Shown: in pieces, positions 20,611 to 31,456 of the stretch
Layout of the letters: every line of letters starts with the position of its first letter
Numbering within the stretch: position 1 is the first letter of the stretch
Assembly: GCA_933822405.4 (NCBI GenBank)
Contig: CAKOGP040001725.1
Location: forward strand, 248,001-312,000
Length of the DNA: 64,000 bases
Direction: 5' to 3'
From: Cylindrotheca closterium
Taxonomy: Eukaryota; Bacillariophyta; Bacillariophyceae; Bacillariales; Bacillariaceae
Program-made: the position numbers and the translations under genes
The notes under the pieces: generated by a model
What the model saw: only the letters and a program-made list of their open reading frames with translations
What the model was told of the DNA's origin: nothing
The model's database searches: none

Positions 20611-21654
20611 TCAAACTTGAAATCTCGAAAGCTTTCCGACGGATGGAAGTACTCCATTGTTGTATCGTCTTGCCACAGAGACAACTTCTCCACATTCCAA
20701 CAACCCATCCAATTCAAATTGCCATTCCAATCCAGCCAATTCGCTTGCCTCTTGCAAGGTTTGCCTCGTTTCCACTGACAAAGGTTCGGCCGATACGTAG
20801 ACATAGATGCCAAATTCTCGAAGGGCCGTGGCGGCTTCGACGAGCAACTCTTGGACTACTCCTTGCTTTTTATCAGCATCAGCCGATGAGCTCAGGGCAA
20901 CGACGGAATCCAAGAGTCCATGATCAACAATGCAATCATAACTGGCGGCTGGTGTCTGGCTAGCTTTGGAAAGTGTGGCTTGGTTATTCTTGGAAGATGC
21001 TGATGATTTTGGTGATGAGTGACTTGTCGAAACGATAATGTCGGATGGCTCATCAGTGGAAAGAATCATATTACTGCTGGATGATTTCTCTTTTCTGGAT
21101 GAATCGTCGGACAGCACAATGGCATCTTCAATGGGCATAGTGTCAATCATATCCATCACTTTTGTCGTGCTAGTCTTCTCGGGTATTCTCAATGGTGTTA
21201 TCGTGGCTTCGGCTTCATCCTCCCACGGCAACTTTGTCCCATTGTCTTCAGTCGCAGGTGCTCCCACCATTAAACAATTGAGTCCAGCTGACATGGGCGG
21301 GGTAAAGTCGGCCAATCCGTTGCGGGCAAAGGCATCTTGCCATTCTTTGACAGATAGTTGTTCCTTGGCAAGTTCTTCGTTCCAAAGTTTCAGTGAATTG
21401 GTTTCAGTCTGCTTTTCATCTTGAGCTTGATTGTGAAAGTTCAATAGAAAATTGTCGGAGTACGAAGGATCCTCATCGTTCATGTGCATCATCTTGTCCA
21501 AAAAGGAATGACGAACGATGAGCCTTGATGATGATGATGATGATGACAATCGCTTATTATTCGGTCGACGGTGGTGATTGAATAATATACAGTCCGAAAA
21601 GGCCAGTATCTCTGATAGATAGAATAATGTAAGAAGAATGATAACGGGTATCAT
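20611..21654 (-). CDS. Plastid-directed protein with a degenerate methyltransferase-like end
   Basis: 347 residues. Residues 1-19 are a signal peptide ending EILAF, followed by a basic Ser-rich stretch, a good diatom plastid presequence. The middle is disordered (Ser, Asp and Lys rich). The last 100 or so residues, from YDCIVDHGLLDSVVAL, have the shape of the second half of a class I methyltransferase (a D-x-(I/V)-x-D-x-G-x-LD motif, then a helix and a strand like IYVYVS). The first half, with the SAM glycine loop, is not visible, so it may be inactive or the likeness may be weak. Plastid targeting is more secure than the fold. Confidence 0.6.
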   Translation of the reverse strand: MIPVIILLTLFYLSEILAFSDCILFNHHRRPNNKRLSSSSSSSRLIVRHSFLDKMMHMNDEDPSYSDNFLLNFHNQAQDEKQTETNSLKLWNEELAKEQLSVKEWQDAFARNGLADFTPPMSAGLNCLMVGAPATEDNGTKLPWEDEAEATITPLRIPEKTSTTKVMDMIDTMPIEDAIVLSDDSSRKEKSSSSNMILSTDEPSDIIVSTSHSSPKSSASSKNNQATLSKASQTPAASYDCIVDHGLLDSVVALSSSADADKKQGVVQELLVEAATALREFGIYVYVSAEPLSVETRQTLQEASELAGLEWQFELDGLLECGEVVSVARRYNNGVLPSVGKLSRFQV

Positions 21655-22220
21655 GGTTGTGTGCTACAGTATTATGATGATGTCAGTTGAATGTATATTA
21701 TAAAATGCGAATACCGGTACAGTAGGGCAAAAATTCGGTGCTATGACCTTGCACGTAAAACTATTTGGCGGAGCGACCGAAGGTCGCGAGGCCCATGATC
21801 AGATGCACCAAAGTAACCCGGATATACAAGATGATGGATGACACTCCAAAATCATTATCCAAATCATTCACGACCATACAGTAGCTACTTGTTTTCACAA
21901 GCTTCCTCATAGCGAACGACAAATGAAACTGAGGACGGGAGACAAAGAATAGATTGATGATGACAGCTGCCGGAGGCAGTTGGCAATTTTGATGTGTTTT
22001 TCTTGTAATCCAACGAGGTGAAACCACAGTGCTGGCGAGCCTTGTTACCCAAAACCGAGCCATCAAATGAAGAAGAAGACAAGATATGAACTGAAGCAGA
22101 GGAAGAAACATACGTTTCGCCAACAATCTACCGCTGTGGGGGCTGAAACGAACAAGGTGGATACTACTGGAGTCGGTGTTGCGCGCAAGGGGAATAATAT
22201 TGTCTTGCTATCTCCTTGCT

Positions 22221-22450
22221 CATTGGCTTCGAAGATCGGCATGAGCGCTGCCGTCCACTGTGCAGACTAAAAGAAATGAGAATATCTGAGATTTCCAGAC
22301 GACGAAGCGGATGGAGGCAAACTCTTGCCAGCAAATGGAATGCGGATGTTTTGTGAATCTTCTATTTGGCTTGCAAATCAGCATGGGCACTGCCTGTCAT
22401 CAACTGAGCAGAGTGAAAGAAATCAGAACTGGGGAGCTTTCAGGCGAATT
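22221..22450. repeat. Diverged direct repeat pair, about 90 bp each
   Basis: The segments at about 22221-22310 and 22361-22450 align by eye at roughly two thirds identity (GGCTT-x-AA-ATC-GCATG-GC-CTGCC, then AAAGAAAT-AGAA). No protein is preserved in either. It may be a fossil of a mobile element or old gene. Confidence 0.35.
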
Positions 22451-22923
22451 ATGTGAGATACCAAGAATGCACAACATATGAAGGAACTTGCGACTGTAGC
22501 TGATGCAATACAAGGTTTCAGTGGTAGCAGCAGCAATTGCTTGGCGACAATTCTCCAATGATTGATACCTACAAGCCAGCATGCTTCCTCAAAATGGCGC
22601 TCAAAGATGATACATGGAAGAGTACTGTGGAATGTGACAACCCGCCTGGCAAATCAAATATGACGAAAACCTACAGATCATGGCTGAATGTTTGGTGTGC
22701 ATTGTTGCTTGTTGCACCGTGACCAGGAATAAGAATGACCAGGTTTCCAGTTGTATCTAGGCAACAACCTCCTCCCATGACATCCACAACAAGGTAGAAT
22801 ACAATATATTAACATTCGACTACAAAATTCGATCTAATTCTAAGCCAGTGTAGAGTTGAATTGTCATTGTGGTGAGGTTTGGCTATTTGAATATCGTCGT
22901 CTGCACTTCGATCGTCCAATTCA

Positions 22924-22982
22924 TGTTTAGCGTGAAAGTACTTTGATAGGTCCAAATCCACGCTAAACATTCACGCTAAACA
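22924..22982. repeat. CACGCTAAACA repeats: one inverted, two direct
   Basis: TGTTTAGCGTGAA (22924-22936) is the exact reverse complement of TTCACGCTAAACA (22970-22982). A second direct CACGCTAAACA is at 22959-22969. The arrangement could form a hairpin with a 33-base loop or be a cluster of protein-binding sites. Confidence 0.7.
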
Positions 22983-23337
22983 AGGTCACAGCACCGCACC
23001 GTTGCCTACAGTAGTACACATGGCAAAATAAAAGATATATATACGCGATGGATACAAAAAAGAGGAGCCTAACAAAGGCCCACAATGACAAAAATTGACA
23101 GAAATTTTATAATCTCATCTTCAAATCTCGCCGCACATTACAGAATGAAATATTCAATCCAGGAGCCGCAGCCATTGCAAGAACTACACCTGGCTTCATT
23201 AGTACTCTTGTTAAAAGTTGTCATTCGGTTCCTTATCCTTGTTGGCACCATATCAAGATGGATTACAATCAATGAAAGGAAAGTGCCAAGGATGCTTTTG
23301 TTACAGTTCAAAACGCAGCTATATGTCTATTTCTGTA

Positions 23338-26300
23338 TTATGTACAATCGTGGCAAAAGGGACCCGGCGGATTTGAAGAGAGATCTGGATCGGATAGGAA
23401 TGGGCACTTGGTACCTTCAAACATAGTTCCCCAGTTACTCTCGATGCCGACATTGCTCTGAGCGCTCGTGGCCCACGAACAAAGATTCTGATTGAAAGAA
23501 GATGCTCCATTGAACATCCTTGTGATGTCCGTGGCAGAAGAAATATTCCATGGTGATATGTAGCTATTGAATAATGATGCACCTTGGAACATCGATGACA
23601 TGTAGGTGGCAGAAGAAACGTCCCACGATGACAAGTCTTGGTTGAAGGCTATTGCTCCATTGAACATTCTTACCATATCAGTAACAGACGAAACGTCCCA
23701 TGATGATATGTCGCCATTGAAGGATGATGCACCTGAGAACATGAAACGCATGTCTCGGACACGAGATACATCCCATGGAAGGTCTTGGTTGAAGGATGAT
23801 GCACCGCTGAACATCTGCTGCATGATGCCGGCAGAAGAAACGTCCCATGATGATATGTCTTGATTGAAGGATGATGCGCCCCCGAACACCCTATACATAC
23901 CTCCGACAGAAGAAACATCCCATGATGATATGTCTCCATTGAAATTTGATGCGCCAGTGAACATACTGTTCATGGTACGGACAGATGAAACGTCCCATGG
24001 CAGGTCTTGATTGAAGGATGATGCACCACCGAACATCCACTGAAAGGTGGTGACCGAAGAGACATCCCATGATGATATGTCCCCGTTAAAAGAAGTTGTA
24101 TACTGGAACATATATCCCATATTCCGGACAGAAGCAACATCCCATGATGACAAGTCCTGATTGAAGGAAGATGCCCCAATGAACATTCCAAACATATTTG
24201 TGACACTAGAAACGTCCCAATTTCCAATATCCGCATCAAATGTGGAGCGACTTCGGAAAAGTTTCTCCATACTGGTGACAACTGCACCGAAACACCAGTC
24301 TTCGATCCGTCCATATTGGGCCTCTACTGATGCTTTCAACTCAGAAGACTCAAACCAGTTGTCAACTGCATCAGAGAGCTCGGTGTTGGTTTGAAAACAC
24401 TGCATTGTTGCCATACAGGCGTGGCAAAAGGGGCCTGGCAGAGTCAAAGAAAGGTTTGGGCTGGATTGCGATGGGCAGTAGGTGCCGCCAAAAATAGTCC
24501 TAGGATCCAAAATATCCAAGCAGTCGAAACGGGCATTGCTAAGAATCCGGTCGCCCCATGGACATAGATTATGATTGAAGGGAGTTCTGTAAAGCAATCC
24601 ACACATATCCGTGACAGAAGAAACGTCCCATGATGATATGTCTTGGTTGAAGGATGATGCATCCATGAACATTGATGACATGTCGGTAACAGAGGAAACG
24701 TCCCATGATGATATGACTCCATTGAAGGAAGATGCTTTGAAAAACATGCCGCCCATATCTGTGACAGAAGAAACATCCCAGGATGATATGTCTCCATTGA
24801 AGGAAGATGCCCACCCAAACATTAAGCGCATGTCTCTGGCAGAAGAAACGTCCCATGATGACAAATCTTGATCGAAGGATCTTGCTTTCACGAACATTTG
24901 GCCCAAATCTGTGACGGAAGAAACGTCCCATGACGAAAGGTCTTGATTGAAGGATGATGCTCCGTAGAACATTTGCAACAGGGTAGTGACAGAAGAAACG
25001 TCCCACGATGATATATCTCCATTGAAGGAAGGGGACCAAGCAAATGTTGCGCGCATATTGGTGACAGAGGAGACATCCCATGATGCCAAGTCCTGATTGA
25101 AGGCGGGTGCCGAGTTCAACATGTAGTCCATGGTAGTAACGGAAGACACGTCCCATGACGATATGTCTTGGTTGAAGGAAGATGCGCGGATGAACATTTG
25201 AGACATATCCGTTATAGAAGACACGTCCCAGCGACCAATGTCCTCGTTGAAAGTAGATTTGTCTTTGAAAAGTTGCTTCATACTAGTGACACCTGCGCCA
25301 AAACACCAATCTTCAATAGGTCCATATTTGTCCTTGACGGATGCCTGTGATTGAGAACTGATGAACCAGCTGGTGACTGCACTTTTGAGTCGAATACTGT
25401 CTTCGAAACAAGTCCATGTTGGTGCTGGAGTCAGAGGTTGACGTGTCGGGGACGGAGTGGGTTCAGGGGTTGGTAAAGGAGTACGTTGTGGAGTCGTTGG
25501 TTGAGGGGTTGGCGGAGTAGTTGGTGGTAAAGTAGGAAACGGTGTTGGAGGTGCAGTAGGTCGAGGGGTTGGCGAAGGAGTAGGGCGGGGCGTCGGGCGG
25601 GGGCTGGGAAATGCTGTAGGTTGCCTAGTGGTTGGTCCCAGTAGAGCGAGAGTAGGCAGAGGGGTTGACAATGGTGCTGATGGTAGAGTCGGCGGCGGAG
25701 TCGGCGGTGGGGTTGGTCCAGGAGTTGGTGGTGGAGTCGGTCCAGGAGTCGGTGGCGGAGTTGGTCGAGGTGTTTCACCTAATACTGGAGCAAATGTGGG
25801 TACACGGGTTGGCTCTGGTGTTGGACTTCCGCTTGGTCTTGTGGTTTCCAAAAGCGTGGGGAGAGTGAATGCTGCTGCTGTAGTTGGTTCCGCTGAAGGA
25901 GACACATCGCTGATGCTTGGGGATGCTGTTGGATCCGTGGATCCCAAATTTGCGACAACAATGCTTTCATAAAGCCCAGCCAATTCAAGTTTATCAGCCA
26001 AAACACCGCTTCCAAAAAAGGCACTTAGCTCACGAATCACATCCAGCACCTTCACAGAGTCATCTTTCACTGCAATATCAAGTTGGGCACTGACTCGATG
26101 GCACCTTGAATTGGAATCATCCAAGCATTGTACTCCCTCCACTCCTGAAGCATCAACTGCCACATTTCCAATAGCATACTCAAAGGCACCATTGAGATAG
26201 CGATGATATCGTAAGTTTCGGAGGGCTCGATTGCATCCCGCCAGTTCTGGAGCTAGCATCTCGCGAAGCTTATCCTCAGTGATGCCAGCTGAGATGCTCA

Positions 26301-27648
26301 GGTCCATGGGAAGAAATGAAGTTGCATCTAGGTCCAATTTGTAACTTTGTACTGGCATTGTGTCTTGACCCTGTATAGTTTCTCCGTTGGTGATGGCAGC
26401 ACAGTCTTCTGCCGAGGGAGGGTCAAACTCGAAATCAATAGGTGATCCACTAGGAGGTCCAGTTGAAGAATTTGTATTCGTAGAATCATCCTGAGTTGGA
26501 GGGACGGTATTGACTGGCACACTCGTAATATTCTCCGTGATTGGAGTACCGTCTATTTGTGATGGTTCACTTGAAGCTGATGAACTGTTTCGCATACCAA
26601 GCCATACTGCAACAGCGCCAATCACAATGACAACAAGACAAAGTAGGCAGCAAAAGGTTCGAACACTCTTTCTCCGCTTCAATCGTTCCCAGTCCGTTTC
26701 ATTGGATTCGTCATTCTGCCCTTTGTTATTTTCGCTTGTGTCATTATCAAACGCAGTTCCATCCAAAGACTTCTTCAATGTTTTCGATGCTCTTGCATCA
26801 ACACTTGCGTTTTCGTTCTGATCCAGCATTGAATTGAGTAGCGCCATAGCAAGATCAGCATCGTTGTCATCCACAGCATTTGCCATCGCAAGTCCATCCA
26901 AGCTCTTATCATAATCGCCTTGATCTCCCTTACCAGCCTCAAGTATTTTTCGTTCTTCCGCCGTAAAGACAGATCTACTGTGTCTTTCTTTAGAATTCTT
27001 CTCCTTGGCATCTGGGGTTCCACGAGAATCGGCATGCGCACCAGGCATCGGTCCGGTAGCGGGTTCACCACTTATTCTATTGATGACTTTATTTGCCTTT
27101 GCAACAGCATCCTTGGTGTATCGATCTTGTTGGCTTTTTCTTTTGCTCCTTCGATTGTTGTTGCGGCCTTGGATTGGTTCTGCTGCGCCGATCGCATCAA
27201 AAGGAGCCTGTTCCTTGGACTCGTATTCTTCGTTGTTTCGTTTGCTTTCTTTTCCTTCATCAGCAGGCATCGATCCAGCAATGGGTTCATTGGATCGATT
27301 CATGAGGTTCTTGACCTTGGCGACAGCATCATCCTTAGCAAGTCGATCTTGCTGATTGTTTCTTTTACCAGTTCGGTATTTCTTGTTGCTGCGGCCTTTG
27401 ATAGTTTCTAGTACAACTGCACCAGTATGATCGACTGCATTCGTCCCAAATGTACCACTCTCTCGTTCAGCACGAGCTTTTTCCTTGGCCTCTTGTTCTT
27501 CTTTGCTTTTCTTGGTTCGGCGTGGTTCGTTGCTCCTGTTTGGACTACTGCTGCTAGTGCGATGAGATTTCCTTGTATTGGAGGATCTACTTCCACTGCT
27601 CCTTGACTTCTTGCTGTTTTTTGTTGTGCTTTCCTCAGAGTTTTCCAT
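23338..27648 (-). CDS. Large single-pass surface protein with two DUF285 (BspA-like) repeat arrays
   Basis: 1436 residues, no intron. A charged, Ser/Lys-rich cytoplasmic region (about 1-330) contains two copies of a segment around QQDR-(L/Y)-(A/T)KD-AVAK. One membrane helix follows (about 332-352), then a folded region (about 425-560), a Pro/Thr stalk of PTP-type repeats (about 595-740), and two arrays of 25-residue DUF285 units (SFN-x-DISSWDVSSVT-x-M-x-x-MF). Array 1 (about 755-1035) has about ten units, array 2 (about 1090-1410) about eleven. Each array opens with a similar cap (IEDWCFGA) and closes with a GPFCH-C motif, so the ectodomain is itself duplicated. Such proteins are probable surface adhesins or recognition molecules; the ligand is unknown. 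Confidence 0.8.
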   Translation of the reverse strand: MENSEESTTKNSKKSRSSGSRSSNTRKSHRTSSSSPNRSNEPRRTKKSKEEQEAKEKARAERESGTFGTNAVDHTGAVVLETIKGRSNKKYRTGKRNNQQDRLAKDDAVAKVKNLMNRSNEPIAGSMPADEGKESKRNNEEYESKEQAPFDAIGAAEPIQGRNNNRRSKRKSQQDRYTKDAVAKANKVINRISGEPATGPMPGAHADSRGTPDAKEKNSKERHSRSVFTAEERKILEAGKGDQGDYDKSLDGLAMANAVDDNDADLAMALLNSMLDQNENASVDARASKTLKKSLDGTAFDNDTSENNKGQNDESNETDWERLKRRKSVRTFCCLLCLVVIVIGAVAVWLGMRNSSSASSEPSQIDGTPITENITSVPVNTVPPTQDDSTNTNSSTGPPSGSPIDFEFDPPSAEDCAAITNGETIQGQDTMPVQSYKLDLDATSFLPMDLSISAGITEDKLREMLAPELAGCNRALRNLRYHRYLNGAFEYAIGNVAVDASGVEGVQCLDDSNSRCHRVSAQLDIAVKDDSVKVLDVIRELSAFFGSGVLADKLELAGLYESIVVANLGSTDPTASPSISDVSPSAEPTTAAAFTLPTLLETTRPSGSPTPEPTRVPTFAPVLGETPRPTPPPTPGPTPPPTPGPTPPPTPPPTLPSAPLSTPLPTLALLGPTTRQPTAFPSPRPTPRPTPSPTPRPTAPPTPFPTLPPTTPPTPQPTTPQRTPLPTPEPTPSPTRQPLTPAPTWTCFEDSIRLKSAVTSWFISSQSQASVKDKYGPIEDWCFGAGVTSMKQLFKDKSTFNEDIGRWDVSSITDMSQMFIRASSFNQDISSWDVSSVTTMDYMLNSAPAFNQDLASWDVSSVTNMRATFAWSPSFNGDISSWDVSSVTTLLQMFYGASSFNQDLSSWDVSSVTDLGQMFVKARSFDQDLSSWDVSSARDMRLMFGWASSFNGDISSWDVSSVTDMGGMFFKASSFNGVISSWDVSSVTDMSSMFMDASSFNQDISSWDVSSVTDMCGLLYRTPFNHNLCPWGDRILSNARFDCLDILDPRTIFGGTYCPSQSSPNLSLTLPGPFCHACMATMQCFQTNTELSDAVDNWFESSELKASVEAQYGRIEDWCFGAVVTSMEKLFRSRSTFDADIGNWDVSSVTNMFGMFIGASSFNQDLSSWDVASVRNMGYMFQYTTSFNGDISSWDVSSVTTFQWMFGGASSFNQDLPWDVSSVRTMNSMFTGASNFNGDISSWDVSSVGGMYRVFGGASSFNQDISSWDVSSAGIMQQMFSGASSFNQDLPWDVSRVRDMRFMFSGASSFNGDISSWDVSSVTDMVRMFNGAIAFNQDLSSWDVSSATYMSSMFQGASLFNSYISPWNISSATDITRMFNGASSFNQNLCSWATSAQSNVGIESNWGTMFEGTKCPFLSDPDLSSNPPGPFCHDCT
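23430..25310 (-). repeat. 75-bp coding repeats (two DUF285 arrays)
   Basis: Two arrays of 75-bp units encode the 25-residue DUF285 repeats, separated by a non-repeat spacer at about 24310-24545. Two units in array 2 have lost one codon (DLPWDVS instead of DLSSWDVS). The period and open frame show protein repeats, not a CRISPR. Confidence 0.85.
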
Positions 27649-28128
27649 GGTGCTGTATTATCTGAAACGTCGTGATTTGGAAACACAACAATATGCAAAC
27701 TTCGGCACTTCGGTACGCATGCGGAGAAAGAAAAGAGAGTTTTGGGAATTTCGTCCTACCGATACGTGTTAGCTGCTGAAAAGCCTGTCTGCGAAATGAT
27801 GACCAAGAAAATATCACACATAATGGAAATATACCAGGCCAAAACTATCCCTTTGCAATATCTTCTTATATATTCCTCTACCGGTATTGAGATTTCAAGA
27901 CCAGAACGTCCTTCCTTCCGTCCTGTCATTTTGGTGATCGAATAAATCATCGAAGACACTGTTTTAGCCCCAAACATATCACGTTTGCATATATATACGA
28001 GCGTATCATCATAAAATATAACATCAATCCCATATGCAAATAAGGCCAAGGATAGAAGCTCAATCCAAGCTTTGGAAGATACACAACTTAGGCACACATC
28101 GATCGATCAGAAACTCAGAGGTGAAAAA
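27649..28128. other. 480-bp divergent intergenic region
   Basis: Lies between the starts of the DUF285 protein (leftward) and the TPR protein (rightward). It has a TACCGGTA palindrome at 27879-27886 and a TATATATA stretch near 27990. No gene seen. Confidence 0.5.
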
Positions 28129-29529
28129 ATGGTCTGCAAAGGAAAACAATGGGCTCTCTTTAGTTTGATTGCGATTCTGTATGAATCCGAGGTGTCATGC
28201 TTTCCGGCAATGGTGCGGCATCGTCGGGCTATTCAAAAGCACCCAATATCCTTTCAAGCTTTATCAATGTCGGGACTATTCGGTGAAGTGCAGGAAACCC
28301 AAAGAAGAAAGGACATTTCGGATACCTTGGTACGTCGGACAGTAGAAGATCCAATTTGAACGTGTCCTTCAGAATCCCCATCATAGCGTCTAACGTTTAT
28401 TATGCCATTCTATATAATGTTATATAGGAGTGGCAAATATATGTGGATCAATCCAAAGCATCGCTGGACAGAGGTGCCGTGGCGACCTTGGATGCCTTTT
28501 GTGGACTAGCTACAGAGCGAGTCCAAATCATTCCCGCCATACTACCAAAATCCAAACATCGGTCTCCATGGGTCCGGTGTATGTCGACCAAGATTGGGAG
28601 CACCAACATTGATGTCGGTAAGAAAAAAAGAAAGATGTGATCTGATGTTCTATATACAAGTATATAATGGGCTAATCATGCATGAACTCTTTGTTTTCCT
28701 AGGAAACGTGGACTCTGTGGACAAGGTATATCGGATATTGTCCAAACATCTCAAGGTAGAAAATGTCAGTAAAGCAACCTGTAATTGCCTAAGATGGAAG
28801 TACGAGGGGAATAGCTATTTAGAACAAGGAAACTTGGATCTAGCTATTGATGCCTACAATCAAGCACTGAGTAATAAGCCTAGCACCAGCATGATGGGCA
28901 AGCAAGATGGTGTCATATTACTGCTGCGGGCATCTGCCTTTTTGAAGCGAGCACAAGCAAAAAAGAGGAAATTGACGAAAATCACACAAGATTGGGTAGT
29001 TCCAGATGTTCAAGAGCAACAAGAACTTTTTTTGGCCTCGTGTAATGGAGGTCTTGGCCTAGCCAACTCGGTTCTGAGACAAATTGAAATCGATGGAATG
29101 AAACAAAAGCAAACCATGCAGCAAATTCAATACCACCATGGTCTGTACCAATATGCCTTGCTTCGGGCAGCCAAAGATGCACTTCGAGGGACAGAAATCC
29201 TTCCCAAATATCCAACTTCCTTTTTACGAGCAGCAGAAGTGCTCAGTGAGGTACGTTCGTACATGATGGCATTGCTTTCAGTATCATTCTCCTTCAGACT
29301 AACTGACTGATGTTTATTTTATCACTGCTGTCCATACATACAGCTGTGGAATCTAGGAGAAAGTCGCCGGTATCTAGAACGGGCCTTGGCACTTGATGCC
29401 ACCCTGGAAAAATCTGTGACCAAGTTGCTAGAACGTCTGGAACGACGGCAACAAATTCTGGATAAAGCCAGAGCCACTCAAGAATGGCCGGATGATAGTT
29501 TACGACTTGCGTTGGATATTGCGGCATAA
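28129..29529 (+). CDS. Plastid-targeted TPR protein (four exons)
   Basis: Exons 28129..28329, 28428..28617, 28703..29250 and 29344..29529, with introns of 98, 85 and 93 bp. All have GT-AG ends and all joins keep frame, giving 374 residues. The N-terminus is a signal peptide ending VSCFPA, matching the Phe at +1 in diatom plastid presequences. Residues about 68-130 form an alpha/beta region (EWQIYVDQSKASLDRGA) that I cannot name. One clear TPR follows at about 160-195 (YEGNSYLEQGNLDLAIDAY), with further helices of TPR spacing up to about 345. TPR proteins act as scaffolds or assembly factors, so a plastid assembly role is plausible but inferred. Confidence 0.8.
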
Positions 29530-30078
29530 AATTGATTCCTACATGAAGACTGATACAAATTTGTCTAGCATGGTGCAGTATGCTGCGTTCGCTGCACCCT
29601 ATACTTCCGAGCCACAAAGTGGAAAAGAAAATGTCGGCAAACAGACTGCACAATGAATGAATGAACGAATAAAGCTCGCATTCAAATGGAAAGGAAACTC
29701 ATTCCAAAACCATAAGTAAGATTTACCACGATGAATAGTACATAAACGACATCAAGGGCTCCGTCAGCATAATCATATTCATGACCGTATGCCATTACTA
29801 TTCTTCTTCTTGAGATTGTGAATCCTTTAGTCGAAGGAGTCCATTCAAACCTGCCAAAACCCGCCGCGCACAGCATTCTGTATAGTATAGTATTGTCTGC
29901 ATATTGAATATATGTCTGTTGTTATTACCATGCATATGGTCAATAGGAGTCGTGAAGTGTAGCATCTCAGACTTTCAGCGACTCCAGCCTAAGACGTGCC
30001 CATTGCCGATCCCAACGCCCACCTTTCGGAAGGTGCTTCCATTTTTCACTCGAACGTCAATTCAAAAGCATAACAATA
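29530..30078. other. Intergenic region before the broken LRR gene
   Basis: I see no gene with recognisable content. A short rightward ORF with a hydrophobic N-terminus starts near 29904 but is in another frame from the LRR gene and has no clear splice link to it. Confidence 0.4.
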
Positions 30079-31383
30079 ATGGACGGCCTGGACGATCGAG
30101 CACAAGCCACCTTGAGTAGCATTGTGGAACAGTTGTACACCAGTGAAACGGTTCAAGTCAAGCATAGTTCTAGAGATTTGCTTCTACTGGGTGTCACGCA
30201 AGCCATTAAATAAGAAGGGCAATTCCTTCATGACAATAATAATTCTGAAGAACAAATCGACCAACGACCAATTGTGGCCAGACGATTGGTCTTAAGAAGT
30301 GGGATCTCTATACAAGGCTTGGTGTGGTTGCAAGAAGCACTCTTGTACAATCATGAACAACAAAAGCGACAGGATCGAAAGGTGAAGCAACTTTTTCGCA
30401 TTGAAGCACTGGAAGTATGCTCCTTGCAAGATACCACTGTACTTGCCAAAGTCTTTAAACTTTGTCGGACTTGCAATATCACTCAATTGACGCTGACTAG
30501 CTATCTTTCCTACTCACGGGGTCGCCATGCACTAGTAGCACAGACCATTCGATCTGGATTGTTAGGGATTGACTTGGAATCATTGCCCTTGGAGGAGGGT
30601 CCTAATGGCAGCAATAATAACAATCTGGGATTCTATGATCCCATGACTGGACAGCATGGAGAGACCCAACAAGCATTGGATCGAACACGAACCATTCGGA
30701 TAGGCAATGCTCCAAGTACAACCAATTTAGAATACCTGGAACTAAGACAATATCCAATTGGAGCTGAAGGAACCAAGATTATGGCTGCCTTTCCAGTTTG
30801 TACTGCCACTCCGACGACTTCGTCCTCCTCGTCGTCTCAACTCAAGATTGGCAATGGGGGTTTGCACACTCTGAAAATGATTGACTGCGATTTACAATCC
30901 GATTGTGCAAAAGACATGGCCAAGATGATTCAGTACTCGACCAATTTGAGAGTGCTGGATATTAGTGACAATCGAAGTCTCACGGGTGCTTCGCTGGTGG
31001 CAATGGAAATGTTCCTCAAGACTCTTGTCAAACATGGCATGCAAGATAATCTCAGCTTGGTACAGGTCGATATGGATGGAGTAGATCCCCGAAAATTGAA
31101 TCGCAAACGACTCAATCGGCATTTGGATATCAATCGATTGCTTTGGGCCTATTCCACTCTGACTGAGCCACCGCCGCCATTGGAAGGAACTGCGGAATCG
31201 TCGCCATCCACTGATGATGTGGGCCCATTGCACCCACCACCAATCCCAAGGGTGGGTGAAGACACTCAATCCGTGTACGGTCTTCACCCGGCACTCTTTT
31301 GTCAGTTGCTTGGAAGGGTCTCCATCAAACCAGCAGCTACCTACTACTTTTTGCAACAAAACATTACCACCATGTTTGCTTAG
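30079..31383 (+). pseudogene. LRR (RNI-like) protein gene with an in-frame TAA
   Basis: From ATG 30079 the frame reads MDGLDDRAQATL and stays open for 44 codons, meets TAA at 30211-30213, then is open in the same frame to TAG at 31381-31383. If the stop were read through, the protein would have 434 residues. The part after the stop has leucine-rich repeats (LEVCSLQDT, LEYLELRQYPIG, LRVLDISDNRSLTGASL) and a helical C-terminus. No ATG occurs soon after the stop, the first being about 120 codons on. No convincing intron removes the TAA. It may be a recent pseudogene, a sequence error, or have an unseen small intron. The 3' end is only 73 bp from the opposing gene. Confidence 0.6.
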
Positions 31384-31456
31384 AAAGTTATAATCAATAC
31401 TAGTTCTACACTTCCAAGAGGATCACTACGACCAAATATGATGCGTTCCCAAGTTC

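Larger units (their letters stand above)
21655..23337. other. 1.7-kb gene-free region
   Basis: Only short ORFs without a recognisable domain on either strand. It includes a TACCGGTA site (21712-21719), a diverged repeat pair (22221-22450), a set of CACGCTAAACA repeats (22924-22982), and a TATATATA stretch near 23036. Confidence 0.45.

Noticed and set aside
23430..25310. Regular 75-bp repeats that could suggest a CRISPR or satellite
   Set aside because: The units are in frame, code for DUF285 repeats and have no spacer structure.
30211..30213. Recoding (selenocysteine) at the in-frame stop of the LRR gene
   Set aside because: The codon is TAA, not TGA, and no structure for recoding was seen.
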